Source of the DNA: an uncultured Verrucomicrobiota bacterium
Lineage (GTDB): Bacteria; Verrucomicrobiota; Verrucomicrobiia; Methylacidiphilales; UBA1321
Assembly (NCBI GenBank): GCA_903863295.1
Contig: CAIPBM010000047.1
Location: forward strand, 1-59,538
Reading direction: 5' to 3'
DNA: 59,538 bases
The notes under the pieces are model-generated. The model was given only the letters and a program-made list of their open reading frames with translations. It did not search any database and was not told the origin of the DNA. Below, piece by piece: positions 16,312-29,945 of the stretch. How positions within the stretch are numbered: position 1 is the first letter of the stretch; each line of letters begins with the position of its first letter. Position numbers and translations under genes: made by a program.

Positions 16312-17157
16312 TTGAATCAGTCTTTTTCCTGGTGGTGTTTTGCGAATCGCGGCGTGGAGCCTGACAACCTGCTACTCCAAGCGGCGGAGATCGGCTATGT
16401 CGGGGTTGACTTGATCGATGAATCATTGTGGAGCACGGTGAAATCATATGGGCTGACGATCACCGCCATTAGTGGCCACGGCACGATTGACCAAGGCCTC
16501 AACCGTCGTGAAAACGCCAGCCGGGTTGAGGAGGAATTGACGATCAATATCCGCAAAGCGGAGCTATGGAAGATCCCTAATCTCATCTGCTTTTCTGGGC
16601 AGCGGGCGGGCCAAAGCGACGACGAGGGCAGTCTCATTTGCGCGGAGACTTTGTCCCGCATCGCACCCATCGCCGCGAATGCGGGAGTGACTCTGATCAT
16701 GGAACTGCTCAACAGCAAGATCGATCACAGCGATTATCAATGCGACCACACTGATTGGGGCGTGCGGCTTTGCGAGAGGGTAGACTCACCCGCCTTTCGC
16801 CTGCTCTATGATATCTATCACCTTCAGATCATGGAGGGAGATATCATCCGCACCATTGAAAGACATCATCAATGGTTTGCTCATTATCACACGGCGGGAA
16901 ATCCTGGTCGAGGTCAGCCCGACGCTACGCAGGAGCTTAACTATCCCGCCATCTACCGGGCCATTGCGGGTACGGGCTACGAGGGCTACATCTCGCACGA
17001 ATTTCTTCCATCCGGCGACCCCGTAGAGGAGCTGAAACGCGCGTTCAATTCGGCCAAACAGGCGCTCCATGAACTTCCGGGGCGAATAAGCCCACGATGT
17101 GCGACATCGGCTGAAATAGGAATCGAACGAAGTTCTTCCACCAAACGTTCAAGCTAA
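16312..17157 (+). CDS. Sugar phosphate isomerase/epimerase-like TIM-barrel protein (hydroxypyruvate isomerase-like)
   Basis: A 281-residue AP-endonuclease-2-like TIM barrel. It opens NQSFSWWCFANRGVEPDNLL, very like the start of hydroxypyruvate isomerases, and has the metal-ligand glutamates expected from this family in TLIMELLNS (about residue 130) and YISHEFLPSGD (near 240), plus RLLYDIYHLQIMEGDI and HYHTAGNPGRGQP. It probably isomerises or epimerises a sugar acid or keto-sugar. No ATG is available at the right place; the frame starts with TTG at 16312 and lacks a clear ribosome site. The last 25 residues (serine- and arginine-rich) go beyond the usual family end. It is 5 nt upstream of the GH5-like gene, forming an operon with GH5 and GH2. 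Confidence 0.8.
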   Translation: MNQSFSWWCFANRGVEPDNLLLQAAEIGYVGVDLIDESLWSTVKSYGLTITAISGHGTIDQGLNRRENASRVEEELTINIRKAELWKIPNLICFSGQRAGQSDDEGSLICAETLSRIAPIAANAGVTLIMELLNSKIDHSDYQCDHTDWGVRLCERVDSPAFRLLYDIYHLQIMEGDIIRTIERHHQWFAHYHTAGNPGRGQPDATQELNYPAIYRAIAGTGYEGYISHEFLPSGDPVEELKRAFNSAKQALHELPGRISPRCATSAEIGIERSSSTKRSS

Positions 17158-17162
17158 AGACT

Positions 17163-21429
<4,267 letters not shown>

Positions 21430-21691
21430 TGTGCGTATAACCACAATGCTGAAAGCAACTTAGGGCGTCGCAGGCCGAGACGGATCTGAGGTTTTTTTGA
21501 AGGGCGGTGAGCAAACTTTCAGGGTTTTCTGACCTTGGCCGAGCGCAGGGAGGTCTTGATCTCCTCCAAATTTCACGCAATCGCGACGAAAGCAGCCTCT
21601 AGTCAAAAAATATAATTGACGACTTACGTACCACATGCTTCTTTAAAGGAGTTAGTTCAGTAAGCGATCGTGATCATACTAAAATTGTTTT

Positions 21692-22822
21692 ATGGGACCA
21701 CTACCCTCGGGCGACCTACTTCAGCATATCGTTCTTGATCCCAGCCGCGATCTACCGCTCCACGCCCAACTCAAGTCCTCCCTCCGCCGTCTTATTCTTC
21801 ACAAATTCGAGGATACCAACCGTTTCTTTTCCGAGGCCCAGCTCATCGGCCATCTCCAAATATCCCAGGGTACTGTCCGCCGGGCGCTAACCGATCTGGC
21901 CTCCGATGGAATGCTCGAAAAACGTCCGGCCAAGGGGACAATTGTTCGCAAGAAGATAAAAGCAGACGGCCTCATGAATTTGGCCGTCTTTCTGCCCGAA
22001 TATTATTCATCGAATATCACGGAGGTTATCACCCGCTTGAACGTGGAATGTCTCAACCGGCAGATCCATTTGCAGTCCATTTTCACCCATAAAGGCAGGA
22101 GCTTGCAGCGAGCTTACCAGCAACTCCGATTTTCCCCGAAGGAAGGAGCCGTGGTTCTCCTGGCCAACACGCCAATTCCCACTGCGGAGCTCAATACCGT
22201 GCTGTCCGAAAAAGGGTACGATTGCATCACGGTCGATACACTCCTGCGCGATCCCGAGCAAAAATTCGTCGGCGTAGACAACAAAATCGGCATTACCCTA
22301 GGGATGGACCATCTGACGTCGCTTGGCCACCGCAACATCGCCCTGCTAGTCAATGAGCCCGAGGCCTCCGAGAACGTTCAGGAACGAATTGACGCCTTTG
22401 AGTCATATCATCGCAGCAGCGGGCTTGCTTTAAAGACTCGCGTCTTCCATACGGGTGTCGCGGTCTGGCAAAACTCCGCAACGGCGGCTCTCGTGGGCAT
22501 GGAGCAGATATGGAACTCGTCACCCCGACCAACGGCGATCTTTACCGTCTCCGATCCGGGTGCCCTCGCCGCGATCCAGTGGTTGCAGAAGCGAGCGATT
22601 CGTGTCCCGAAAGACGTTTCCGTTCTCGGCTTCGACGGAGCTGCATTTGGCGAATTGATTCATCCGGCCCTCTCGTCGATCGCCACGCCTTTCCAAGACG
22701 TCGCTGATACGGTATTTGCCATTCTCGAACGCAAATCAGGGCGGGAGGAGCGCATCTTCCTGCCGCCCTCGCTGGTCATTCGTGAAAGCACAGCTGCACC
22801 CCCTCTAGGAGGTGTTAAATGA
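21692..22822 (+). CDS. GntR-type HTH regulator with LacI-like sugar-binding domain
   Basis: A 376-residue regulator, organised like AraR. The winged helix (about residues 20-90) reads LPLHAQLKSSLRRLILHKF, then FSEAQLIGHLQISQGTVRRA and LEKRPAKGTIVRKK. Residues 95-370 form a periplasmic-binding-protein-like effector domain with VGVDNKIGITLGMDHLTSLG, RNIALLVNEPEA, PTAIFTVSDPGALAAI and the classic DVSVLGFDGAAFGELIHPAL. It should sense a sugar or sugar phosphate. The ATG at 21692 is fixed by an in-frame stop just upstream; an AAAGGAG at 21645 is too distant to serve it. Its TGA overlaps the start of the prepilin cassette by 4 nt, so regulator and cassette are translationally coupled. Confidence 0.92.
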   Translation: MGPLPSGDLLQHIVLDPSRDLPLHAQLKSSLRRLILHKFEDTNRFFSEAQLIGHLQISQGTVRRALTDLASDGMLEKRPAKGTIVRKKIKADGLMNLAVFLPEYYSSNITEVITRLNVECLNRQIHLQSIFTHKGRSLQRAYQQLRFSPKEGAVVLLANTPIPTAELNTVLSEKGYDCITVDTLLRDPEQKFVGVDNKIGITLGMDHLTSLGHRNIALLVNEPEASENVQERIDAFESYHRSSGLALKTRVFHTGVAVWQNSATAALVGMEQIWNSSPRPTAIFTVSDPGALAAIQWLQKRAIRVPKDVSVLGFDGAAFGELIHPALSSIATPFQDVADTVFAILERKSGREERIFLPPSLVIRESTAAPPLGGVK

Positions 22823-23601
22823 ACCGTTTCCAGTCCATCTTTCATGCACACTCCTCTGCTTTGCCCGAACGAAAGCGTTTCGCGCTCAAAGACAGGCGGA
22901 ATGAAGGTGGTTTCACGCTGATTGAACTACTGACTGTGCTCGCCATCATCGCGATTCTCACAGCGATCACAGCGCCGTTGATTCCGTCGCTGGTAAAAGC
23001 GGATCAGATTGATGTAGGCATCCTTACCCTCTCCGGACTGTTGGAACAAGCCCGGGAAACAGCGATATCTTCCAACAGCTTCGTTTGGGTCGCCTTCACG
23101 GATGCCCCGGTTAACTCGCCGACCGGAACTTGGGTGGCGATGATACAATCAATCGATGGCACGGAGACGGGCGTCAATACCGCCGTAGTTCCGGCTTGGG
23201 CGTCCTCGATCACCGTACCGGGCGCCAATCTTCAACTGCTGAGTAAAATTCAGCATCTGCCCGGCATCAAGATTGTTGATGCAACTTCGCTCCCCGCCTC
23301 GCTGACCGCGAATGCCCCGGATAATCCGAGCCCTCTCTTCGAAAGCGGCGCGGTACTGCAAAACGGTTCCACGCAGGGGCCAGTAACCTGGACTGTGACC
23401 ACACTGCAAAATACCAATGTGGGCGCGGGGGTTTACTTCACACACGCGCTCGAATTCACTCCGACCGGCGAAGCGCACGTCCCCACGACCTGGAGCAGTA
23501 ACATCCAATTCGGCTTCATCCCTTCGATTGGCCCAAGCAAAAATTTGGTCTTGTTTAACGTGGCCCGGTTGACTGGCAAGACTACGGTCTATCGTCAATA
23601 G
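22819..23601 (+). CDS. Prepilin-like protein, Verru_Chthon cassette D type (GspH-like)
   Basis: A 260-residue pseudopilin. A 31-residue basic leader ends in G31, followed by F32-T-L-I-E36: the prepilin peptidase site with the +5 glutamate needed for pilus assembly. The hydrophobic helix ELLTVLAIIAILTAITAPL follows. The globular part begins QIDVGILTLSGLLEQARETA, like the alpha-helix of GspH (LxxALxxARxEA), and is otherwise beta-rich. It is the first gene of a D-B-C-A cassette and overlaps the regulator stop (ATGA). Inferred role: minor pseudopilin joining the pseudopilus shaft to a tip complex. The long leader is unusual for GspH. Confidence 0.85.
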   Translation: MNRFQSIFHAHSSALPERKRFALKDRRNEGGFTLIELLTVLAIIAILTAITAPLIPSLVKADQIDVGILTLSGLLEQARETAISSNSFVWVAFTDAPVNSPTGTWVAMIQSIDGTETGVNTAVVPAWASSITVPGANLQLLSKIQHLPGIKIVDATSLPASLTANAPDNPSPLFESGAVLQNGSTQGPVTWTVTTLQNTNVGAGVYFTHALEFTPTGEAHVPTTWSSNIQFGFIPSIGPSKNLVLFNVARLTGKTTVYRQ

Positions 23602-23619
23602 CAAACTCTCGCATTCCCG

Positions 23620-24111
23620 ATGAACATCAACCATAAGCTAGATGCCTTTAGCCTGGTCGAAGTTGTGCTTTCGCTCGGCATCGTCGTCTTCGCTGGATTT
23701 GCCTTGGTGGGGTTGCTCACGGTGGGGTTGCAAAATTCGCAAGACTCGCGCGAGCGGACGGAGGCGGCCACCATTGCGGAGGATATCAGCGCCACCCGCC
23801 GCGCCGCACCCACCAATGATTTTACCGCCCCGGGCAGTCCACAGCCTGGCTTTCCACTGCCCCGTCTTGACGTGGCAGCAAACAACATCAGCACCGCGAC
23901 GCCAGCCTATTTGACGCGCGACGGAATCACCACGAATCATGCGAACGCGAGTTTCGGGTTTCTCTATCGCATCACGCCCCTGGTCGATTCCAACGGGGTA
24001 TCGAGCCGATCCTCTTCGGTTTACTTTAGCCTTTACTGGCCCGCGCAGGCCTCGCCAAGCAGTCCCTCAACCAGTCATTTTGACGTCAGTACAACCTTCG
24101 CCTTGCCATGA
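23620..24111 (+). CDS. Prepilin-like protein, Verru_Chthon cassette B type (GspI-like)
   Basis: A 163-residue pseudopilin with a short leader, MNINHKLDA/FSLVEVVLSL. Cleavage is expected before F10, and the +5 residue is E14, but the -1 residue is alanine rather than the usual glycine, a tolerated but weaker peptidase site. The helix continues GIVVFAGFALVGLLTVGLQN then SQDSRERTEAATIAEDI, matching the GspI pattern of a hydrophobic helix followed by a charged R-x-x-A-x-x-I-A-E-N segment. It lies 18 nt after the D gene and 9 nt before the C gene. Confidence 0.82.
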   Translation: MNINHKLDAFSLVEVVLSLGIVVFAGFALVGLLTVGLQNSQDSRERTEAATIAEDISATRRAAPTNDFTAPGSPQPGFPLPRLDVAANNISTATPAYLTRDGITTNHANASFGFLYRITPLVDSNGVSSRSSSVYFSLYWPAQASPSSPSTSHFDVSTTFALP

Positions 24112-24120
24112 ACTCGCGCC

Positions 24121-24999
24121 ATGTTTAGCTCTAAAGAAAGAAGCGGCTTCACGCTGGTAGAACTGCTGGTCTCGATCACCATTCTGAGCCTCATCCTACT
24201 GATGCTGGCGAGGGCCATGGGCTATGTCTCGCAGTTATGGGTGAGTGGGATCGGGGCGGTCGATAACTACACCAAAGCCAGAAATATTTTAACGGTTTTG
24301 GATCGCGACGTCCAAAAGATGGTTCTGCGTCCCGATATAGCTGCCTTCGTTAACGGCAACAGCTCCAGTCCCAGTCCCGCCTGCGCCTTCTATACAAATG
24401 TGGAGGGGAGCGGTACCGACGGACGGACCGTTTCGCTCGTGCAATACTTACTGAATCCACTGGGGGGCACCGCCCCAGCGGCACAGACCACACTTGGGCG
24501 CGTGAACACCGGCATGAATTACACGATGAGCGGAAGCACGCCGCTACCGGGCACGCTGACCACGCCACTGCCCGCCGCCTTGACGCAACTGCCGACGCCA
24601 ACCGCCACGAACACGGACAATCTCGCCACCGGGGTGATTCAGTTCCAGTGGCAGTTTGTCGACGGCAGCGGACACATTATCACGCCGCCCACGCCTTTCT
24701 CGTACAATTTCACCACTCCCGGCGCGGCAACCAATCCTCGCGCCATGATCATCTCGGTGCTGGTGCTGAATAACTCCGCTTACACGCTGGCGACGCAAAG
24801 CTCCTCGCTCATGACCAAGTTGCAGGCTGATTTTCCCGGAACGATGCCAACAGGCACGACCAACGAGACCTACAGCCAATACTGGAATAGCATCCTTAAT
24901 CCCACCACCGGCACGCTAGACGCAACACTGCCTCCGCCGATCCGTTCCGGGCTACAGGTTTTCCAACGCTACATCCCTTTGCCAGTAAGCGCACCCTGA
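24121..24999 (+). CDS. Prepilin-like protein, Verru_Chthon cassette C type (GspJ-like)
   Basis: A 292-residue pseudopilin with leader MFSSKERSG/FTLVELLVSI (cleavage after G9, +5 E14). The helix is followed by WVSGIGAVDNYTKARNILTV then LDRDVQKMVLRPDI, resembling the LxRDLxQ block that follows the helix in GspJ. The remaining region is rich in Thr, Pro and Ala and probably beta-structured (a GspJ-like barrel), with an insert around residues 130-165. It is 9 nt from its neighbours on both sides, so the four genes form one transcription unit. Confidence 0.85.
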   Translation: MFSSKERSGFTLVELLVSITILSLILLMLARAMGYVSQLWVSGIGAVDNYTKARNILTVLDRDVQKMVLRPDIAAFVNGNSSSPSPACAFYTNVEGSGTDGRTVSLVQYLLNPLGGTAPAAQTTLGRVNTGMNYTMSGSTPLPGTLTTPLPAALTQLPTPTATNTDNLATGVIQFQWQFVDGSGHIITPPTPFSYNFTTPGAATNPRAMIISVLVLNNSAYTLATQSSSLMTKLQADFPGTMPTGTTNETYSQYWNSILNPTTGTLDATLPPPIRSGLQVFQRYIPLPVSAP

Positions 25000-25008
25000 A
25001 CCTGATTT

Positions 25009-28000
25009 ATGAGGCGTTTTAAATCTAAGAAAACTTGCAGGGGTTTACGGGGTGGCGTAGCGCTTCTCGCGGTGCTGGCATTCGTGTTACTGCTGACCAT
25101 CCTCGTCGTTGCCTATATCTCGGTCATGAAGCTCAACCGGCTTTCCACCGCGAGTTACAGTAACGCCATCCAGGCCCAGGAGGTGGCAAATGGCGGGCTG
25201 CAGGATATTTTGAGCGATTTCCACTCGGAGATCATCGCTGGCTCCATCAATCCGGCCAATAATACCTACACGCAGAGCGGCACCACGATCTACGTTCCCA
25301 GCACGAATATCACGGCTGTCCCGGCGCGCTTGGGCTACCCGGCGGCATCCTGGTCCTACGGGCCGAGCGCCGCACCCTCCGCCGCACCCGCGACGCTCTT
25401 GCCCACGCTGGTTCGCGTGAGTCGCGCCTCGCAGGATGGCACGCCTACCGATCTCTATCCCCCCAACCTCTTTGCCTCGGGCAACTTAAATTATACCAAC
25501 ATCGTGAATGTGCCGGGCGGTGCCATTCTCAACCGCGCGTCGCCAGTCTCGACCGGCACAGCCTCGGTCAATGGCCGCTACATCTCGCCCACCCGTTGGA
25601 ACAAGCCCTTCCTGCTCGCCTCCAGCACAGCCTTGCTGCCGATTCCATTTTATAAAAGCTCCACGGCACTGCCTGAGCCGTCCTATCCATCGACGCCGGA
25701 TCTGCCCGACTGGGTCTACGTCACTCGTACCGGTAGCCGCGTGTGCAGCACGGCGGAACTGGCCAGTTTAAAGACTTCCACAAACCTGATCACGAGCTAC
25801 GCCACTCCCGCCCCCGGCACAAACCCGGTCGCCAGTCCGGTGGTGGGCCGTTATGCCTACGTGGTCTACGACGAAGGGGCGCTGCTTGATGCCAACGCGG
25901 TCGGCTCGCCTAGTTCGTTAATGAAAAGTTCCACAGTTCAGACTCCGCTGTCCATCTACACCAACTCGCCCTCCGCCACTCCTCCCACCCCGACGAGCTT
26001 GGTCTTTACGGGTAAATCATATCTCGCCTTTGCCGATCTGATGCAGCTCTACGGCTTTAATGGGGGCGGCACAACGGCCCAATCCGTTATCGATAACCTG
26101 ATCAACTGGCGCAATGCAGGAGGCATCGCCAATGCCAACTCTAGCTACGGCTCGGGAACCTCTGCGGGCATCGCCTATCTCGGTGCCGTTTTTAACTACT
26201 CGTTGAACGGTTTCCTTCAGTTCCAGTCCAGCACCCTCACGTCTGTTTCCGACAGCCCATTTCTAGAGCGGCAAGATTTGATCAATTACTTCGCCAAGAT
26301 CGATAGCAACATCAACACCTCATCCGCCACGTACTCACAAGCCCTTCCCTATCTTGGCACCTTCAGCCGCGCCGTAAACGCACCGTCGTGGTGGCCGGAG
26401 TACGATGCCGTCAATTTCCCAACCTACATCGGTTACTCCAATATGTCTTCCGCGATGTCCCAGACGAGCCGTTATAACTCCAATGCTGAAGTCTCAACGG
26501 CGTCACCTTTTTCCTCCACTTACCCAAACCCAAACCGCGACATTCCCAACGTCCGGTTTCAGAATTCCTGCACTGTCACCCACTATCTCGATAACGCCAC
26601 GACGACCAATCCGGACGGAACCTCATCCGCGTATGTGGTAAATGCAGGCGATCCGCTCATTCAACGCCGCTTTTCCCTGTCAAAGATCAACTGGCTTAGT
26701 CAATCCTGGGCTGGTCAGGCCGACCCCGGCACCACATCAGCTACCTACGCCGCTTCGATTTATCCGGCGGCCATTAGATCATGTTTCGGGTTGACGTGGG
26801 GAGTCGTAAGTTCTGCGATAAATAACGGCCTCCCGTGTTGGAATTATGTTGGGTCTCCAGCAGGCAGCGGTGCCACCGCGGCTACGTTTAACGGCACGAT
26901 TGAAACGCTCGATCAGGTCGCAAAAGAGAACCGGGAGCCCAATTTCTTTGAGATCCTCAAGGCGGGGATACTTAACGGTTCACTCGGTTTAAACGCGGGT
27001 CCATGCGCAGGGTCTTATTCATCACCCGTCAATATCGGTCCGCATGCGTCTTCTTTCACGGATCCATCCAACGTTCAGGGTGTGTCTGGCGCCTATAATG
27101 ATGTGTTCCCTGCGGGATCAGGCGGGGCCGCGGCTCCGGGCCGAATTCCGGACATTCATATCATTAAAATCGGAGCGGACATAATCGACCAGTTCGACTC
27201 CGATAGTTTTCCAACAGCGATCCACTTTCTTTATCGAGATCCCGTCTCGGGATCACAAACCGCCACTTCCACGGCCGACTCCGATACCTCAGGACGTTTA
27301 GGCGCGGTTGGGATGGTCTTCGGCGAGGAAAACGTTCCTTATCTAACACAGTTGTTTGAAATTGGAGTTTGTCCGCAATCCAATAACTCCAAATTCTGCG
27401 GTTATCTCCAACCTGAAATATGGAATCCCCATCAACCGCCCAATTCCTCCAACGCAGGTTATGCTCATCTCAAGAAACTCCAGATTAATGCTTATGGTGC
27501 AGCTTATTTTTCCTGGCAGGGGGCCTACTTTTCCAACGGTACAGAACACGGCTATGACAGTAGCGGTGCGCTCCAAGCCACAACCAGCCCCCAATGGCTC
27601 ACGTCCAGCATCGTTAATTTCCTACCTTCCCCGACAAACCCTGGAGGCGGAACAATCACCATTACCGACAATACGCCGTCAGGAACCTTCTCCGCTCTCT
27701 ACGAGCACCCGTATGCAACGGATACCAATATTCCCAATATCACCATTACATCCCCGGACACCACTCATAATCTCGCAAGTTCCAGCGATCCCGGCTACAG
27801 TTCGAACCCAGGTACATTGAATGCCTATGGAAATCCCAATAACGGGAGTCTGGCTAAGACAGGAAATCCATTTGTAGCCTTTTTCTGCGGTAACACCGCT
27901 TTCAACTTTCCCCAATTGAACGCGCCGGACGTCGCCTACAGCGATCCAGTTGGGACTGGTGACGGCGGTGGTCAGGTTACTTTCGGCTATATTAGCCCCA

Positions 28001-29241
28001 GTAGCATCCCTCTGACTATTGCCATCGGGTGGGTCGATTCCGCAGGTGCTTTTCACCCTTACTCGTACATGACTGGCCTCAATACCTATAACTTTTTTCG
28101 AACCAATACCGGCTCAGCTGCGGGGACACCCGACACTTGGCTAGGCAACGACGACCCCGACGCGCTATGGAGTGATGGCCGTTATCAGCATTACGATCCG
28201 CGTACCGACAGATTTTCGGTCACCATCGACTCCAAGGGTGGGCAAACTGTCCAGAGAAACCAGACCGCACGTCCTGATCCCTCCCAAGTCACAGGCCCAG
28301 GTTGGGGATCACAAGGCTCTGGAGCTGGTCTGCCCTCCAATCCCGAATTTACCAATCTCACCTCTGGGGTCATTTATACCGAATCTTGGGCGGAGAATAT
28401 CAAGACAGCCGCCGGGGGGTGGTATGGCAGTATGTATTACACGGATCCCGATGGGGTGCTGCGTCCGGGAGACGGATCTCTCGATGTCAACGATCCCAAC
28501 ACTATTACAACCGGTAATGGGCAGATGCTTTTCCATAATAGTAACACGGGGAGCAGCGGAGGCGGCACGCTCGCGATGTCAACGACAGCGGGAGGGCCGA
28601 TTGGCCGTCGCCCAATCATCTTAGATCGGCCTTTCCGATCAGTCGGCGAATTGGGCTATGTTTTCCGCGATGAGCCGTTCAAGACACTCGACTTTTTCTC
28701 GAAATCGAGCGCCGATACCGCGCTACTCGACCTGTTCAGTATATCCGACGAGCCCGCAGTTGTGGCAGGACAGGTGAACCTGAATAATGCGCCGTCTCCG
28801 GTGATCTCGGCGATCCTCAGCGGCGGCTCCAAGCAGGACTTGGTCTCAAGCTACAATCTCAGCTCGACAGAGAGCGCAAACCTAGCGGCCAAGATCGCTG
28901 CGCAACTCAATCCGGCAACAGGCCCAAGTCCCATCATTAACCGCGCCGATCTTGTGGGTTTATTGAATAACGTCATTCTCAACGGCGGCTTGAGCAATGT
29001 CGTTGACCTGTCAAATAAGACCTACTTCGAGGGCCCGGTGCGGGCGGTCGCCAACATAACCAATACGCGCACTTGGAATCTCATGATCGATATCATTGCC
29101 CAGTCGGGGCAAATGGCAGCGAACGCGACAAAGCTGGACGATTTTGTCGTCCAAGGCGAACGACGTTACTGGCTGCACGTTGCCATTGATCGATATACTG
29201 GGAAGGTGGTAGCCCAACAATTGGAGCCTGTTTATGAATAA
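25009..29241 (+). CDS. Giant GspK-like pseudopilin, Verru_Chthon cassette A type
   Basis: A 1410-residue exported protein. The N-terminus RGLRGGVALLAVLAFVLLL (from residue 11) has the RGxALLxVL pattern of GspK, a pseudopilin that lacks the +5 glutamate. The following helix (MKLNRLSTASYSNAIQAQEV then ANGGLQDIL) also fits GspK/PilX. Near the C-terminus QVNLNNAPSPVISAILSGGS resembles the GspK 'NLNTAPxxVL' helix-hairpin region. Between them lie about 1100 residues of Ser/Thr/Asn/Gly/Pro-rich, mostly beta sequence, several times the length of ordinary GspK (about 300). Inferred role: tip subunit of a pseudopilus, carrying a large surface domain that could bind a polysaccharide or a secreted substrate. 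Its end overlaps the next gene by 8 nt. Confidence 0.85.
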   Translation: MRRFKSKKTCRGLRGGVALLAVLAFVLLLTILVVAYISVMKLNRLSTASYSNAIQAQEVANGGLQDILSDFHSEIIAGSINPANNTYTQSGTTIYVPSTNITAVPARLGYPAASWSYGPSAAPSAAPATLLPTLVRVSRASQDGTPTDLYPPNLFASGNLNYTNIVNVPGGAILNRASPVSTGTASVNGRYISPTRWNKPFLLASSTALLPIPFYKSSTALPEPSYPSTPDLPDWVYVTRTGSRVCSTAELASLKTSTNLITSYATPAPGTNPVASPVVGRYAYVVYDEGALLDANAVGSPSSLMKSSTVQTPLSIYTNSPSATPPTPTSLVFTGKSYLAFADLMQLYGFNGGGTTAQSVIDNLINWRNAGGIANANSSYGSGTSAGIAYLGAVFNYSLNGFLQFQSSTLTSVSDSPFLERQDLINYFAKIDSNINTSSATYSQALPYLGTFSRAVNAPSWWPEYDAVNFPTYIGYSNMSSAMSQTSRYNSNAEVSTASPFSSTYPNPNRDIPNVRFQNSCTVTHYLDNATTTNPDGTSSAYVVNAGDPLIQRRFSLSKINWLSQSWAGQADPGTTSATYAASIYPAAIRSCFGLTWGVVSSAINNGLPCWNYVGSPAGSGATAATFNGTIETLDQVAKENREPNFFEILKAGILNGSLGLNAGPCAGSYSSPVNIGPHASSFTDPSNVQGVSGAYNDVFPAGSGGAAAPGRIPDIHIIKIGADIIDQFDSDSFPTAIHFLYRDPVSGSQTATSTADSDTSGRLGAVGMVFGEENVPYLTQLFEIGVCPQSNNSKFCGYLQPEIWNPHQPPNSSNAGYAHLKKLQINAYGAAYFSWQGAYFSNGTEHGYDSSGALQATTSPQWLTSSIVNFLPSPTNPGGGTITITDNTPSGTFSALYEHPYATDTNIPNITITSPDTTHNLASSSDPGYSSNPGTLNAYGNPNNGSLAKTGNPFVAFFCGNTAFNFPQLNAPDVAYSDPVGTGDGGGQVTFGYISPSSIPLTIAIGWVDSAGAFHPYSYMTGLNTYNFFRTNTGSAAGTPDTWLGNDDPDALWSDGRYQHYDPRTDRFSVTIDSKGGQTVQRNQTARPDPSQVTGPGWGSQGSGAGLPSNPEFTNLTSGVIYTESWAENIKTAAGGWYGSMYYTDPDGVLRPGDGSLDVNDPNTITTGNGQMLFHNSNTGSSGGGTLAMSTTAGGPIGRRPIILDRPFRSVGELGYVFRDEPFKTLDFFSKSSADTALLDLFSISDEPAVVAGQVNLNNAPSPVISAILSGGSKQDLVSSYNLSSTESANLAAKIAAQLNPATGPSPIINRADLVGLLNNVILNGGLSNVVDLSNKTYFEGPVRAVANITNTRTWNLMIDIIAQSGQMAANATKLDDFVVQGERRYWLHVAIDRYTGKVVAQQLEPVYE

Positions 29242-29926
29242 ACCGTCATTTTTACATTTAACTTTAGCATTGGCACTTCTCAGCAATGTTACTTTGGCAG
29301 ACGACTTGTTTAAGATGCCGCCCAACCCGTCGGCCTGGACGGTCAATATAACCTATCCCGACTCGTCTTCCTCTCCAACAACTTCGCCAGCGGCCAAACC
29401 CACACAAACGGGGATTGATCTTATCCAAAAAATCGAAATTGAGCAGGACGGCGCCAAGACCCGGAGTGTTCTTTATTGGGCGTCGGGAAAGACGATCGAG
29501 AGATGGACGCTCGCGGGCATGCTCTTGTCAGAAGATGACCATGGCCAAGTCTATATGCTTAGGAGCGACCTCGTAGGGCAAGCCGTTTTTCACGTTCCCT
29601 TCACCCTGCCTACATCCTTGGATTGGATTAAGCCGGAACTGCAGCAAGGCAAGGGAACTGTCAGCTACAACGGAACGGATTGCTATTATTACAAAGGGGC
29701 AGTTGCGATGTTCTCGGTGGATCCCATGCACCACATGCCACCGACGAAAGTCCAAGCTTGGATCGACAGCAAAACAGATTTGCCCGTGGCAATTGATGAT
29801 GGGGCGGGTTTGGGAACTTTTACGTTTTCCAAGATGCCTCCTCCTCCCCTCGTTTTGCCTGCAAAGTTTCAAAAAGCGATTGAGGATTACGAGAAGTACT
29901 CGGGGCCGCTGCCCGGCGCCCATTAA
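29234..29926 (+). CDS. Secreted protein of unknown function, coupled to the pseudopilin cassette
   Basis: A 230-residue protein with a signal peptide (MNKPSFLHLTLALALLSNVTLA, cut before DDLF). The mature part has a proline/serine-rich linker near residues 40-60 and then a beta-rich region including KIEIEQDGAKTRSVLYWASG and VQAWIDSKTDLPVAIDDG. This resembles periplasmic lipid- or polymer-binding beta proteins only in general pattern. No family is recognised. Its start overlaps cassette protein A by 8 nt, so it is a fifth member of the unit and may be a periplasmic partner of the pseudopilus. Confidence 0.75.
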   Translation: MNKPSFLHLTLALALLSNVTLADDLFKMPPNPSAWTVNITYPDSSSSPTTSPAAKPTQTGIDLIQKIEIEQDGAKTRSVLYWASGKTIERWTLAGMLLSEDDHGQVYMLRSDLVGQAVFHVPFTLPTSLDWIKPELQQGKGTVSYNGTDCYYYKGAVAMFSVDPMHHMPPTKVQAWIDSKTDLPVAIDDGAGLGTFTFSKMPPPPLVLPAKFQKAIEDYEKYSGPLPGAH

Positions 29927-29945
29927 AAGATGGAATTTTACAACC

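Noticed and set aside
22819..24999. Ordinary type IV pilus major pilin operon
   Set aside because: No pilus assembly ATPase, platform or secretin genes are present, and the order and features fit minor pseudopilins better.
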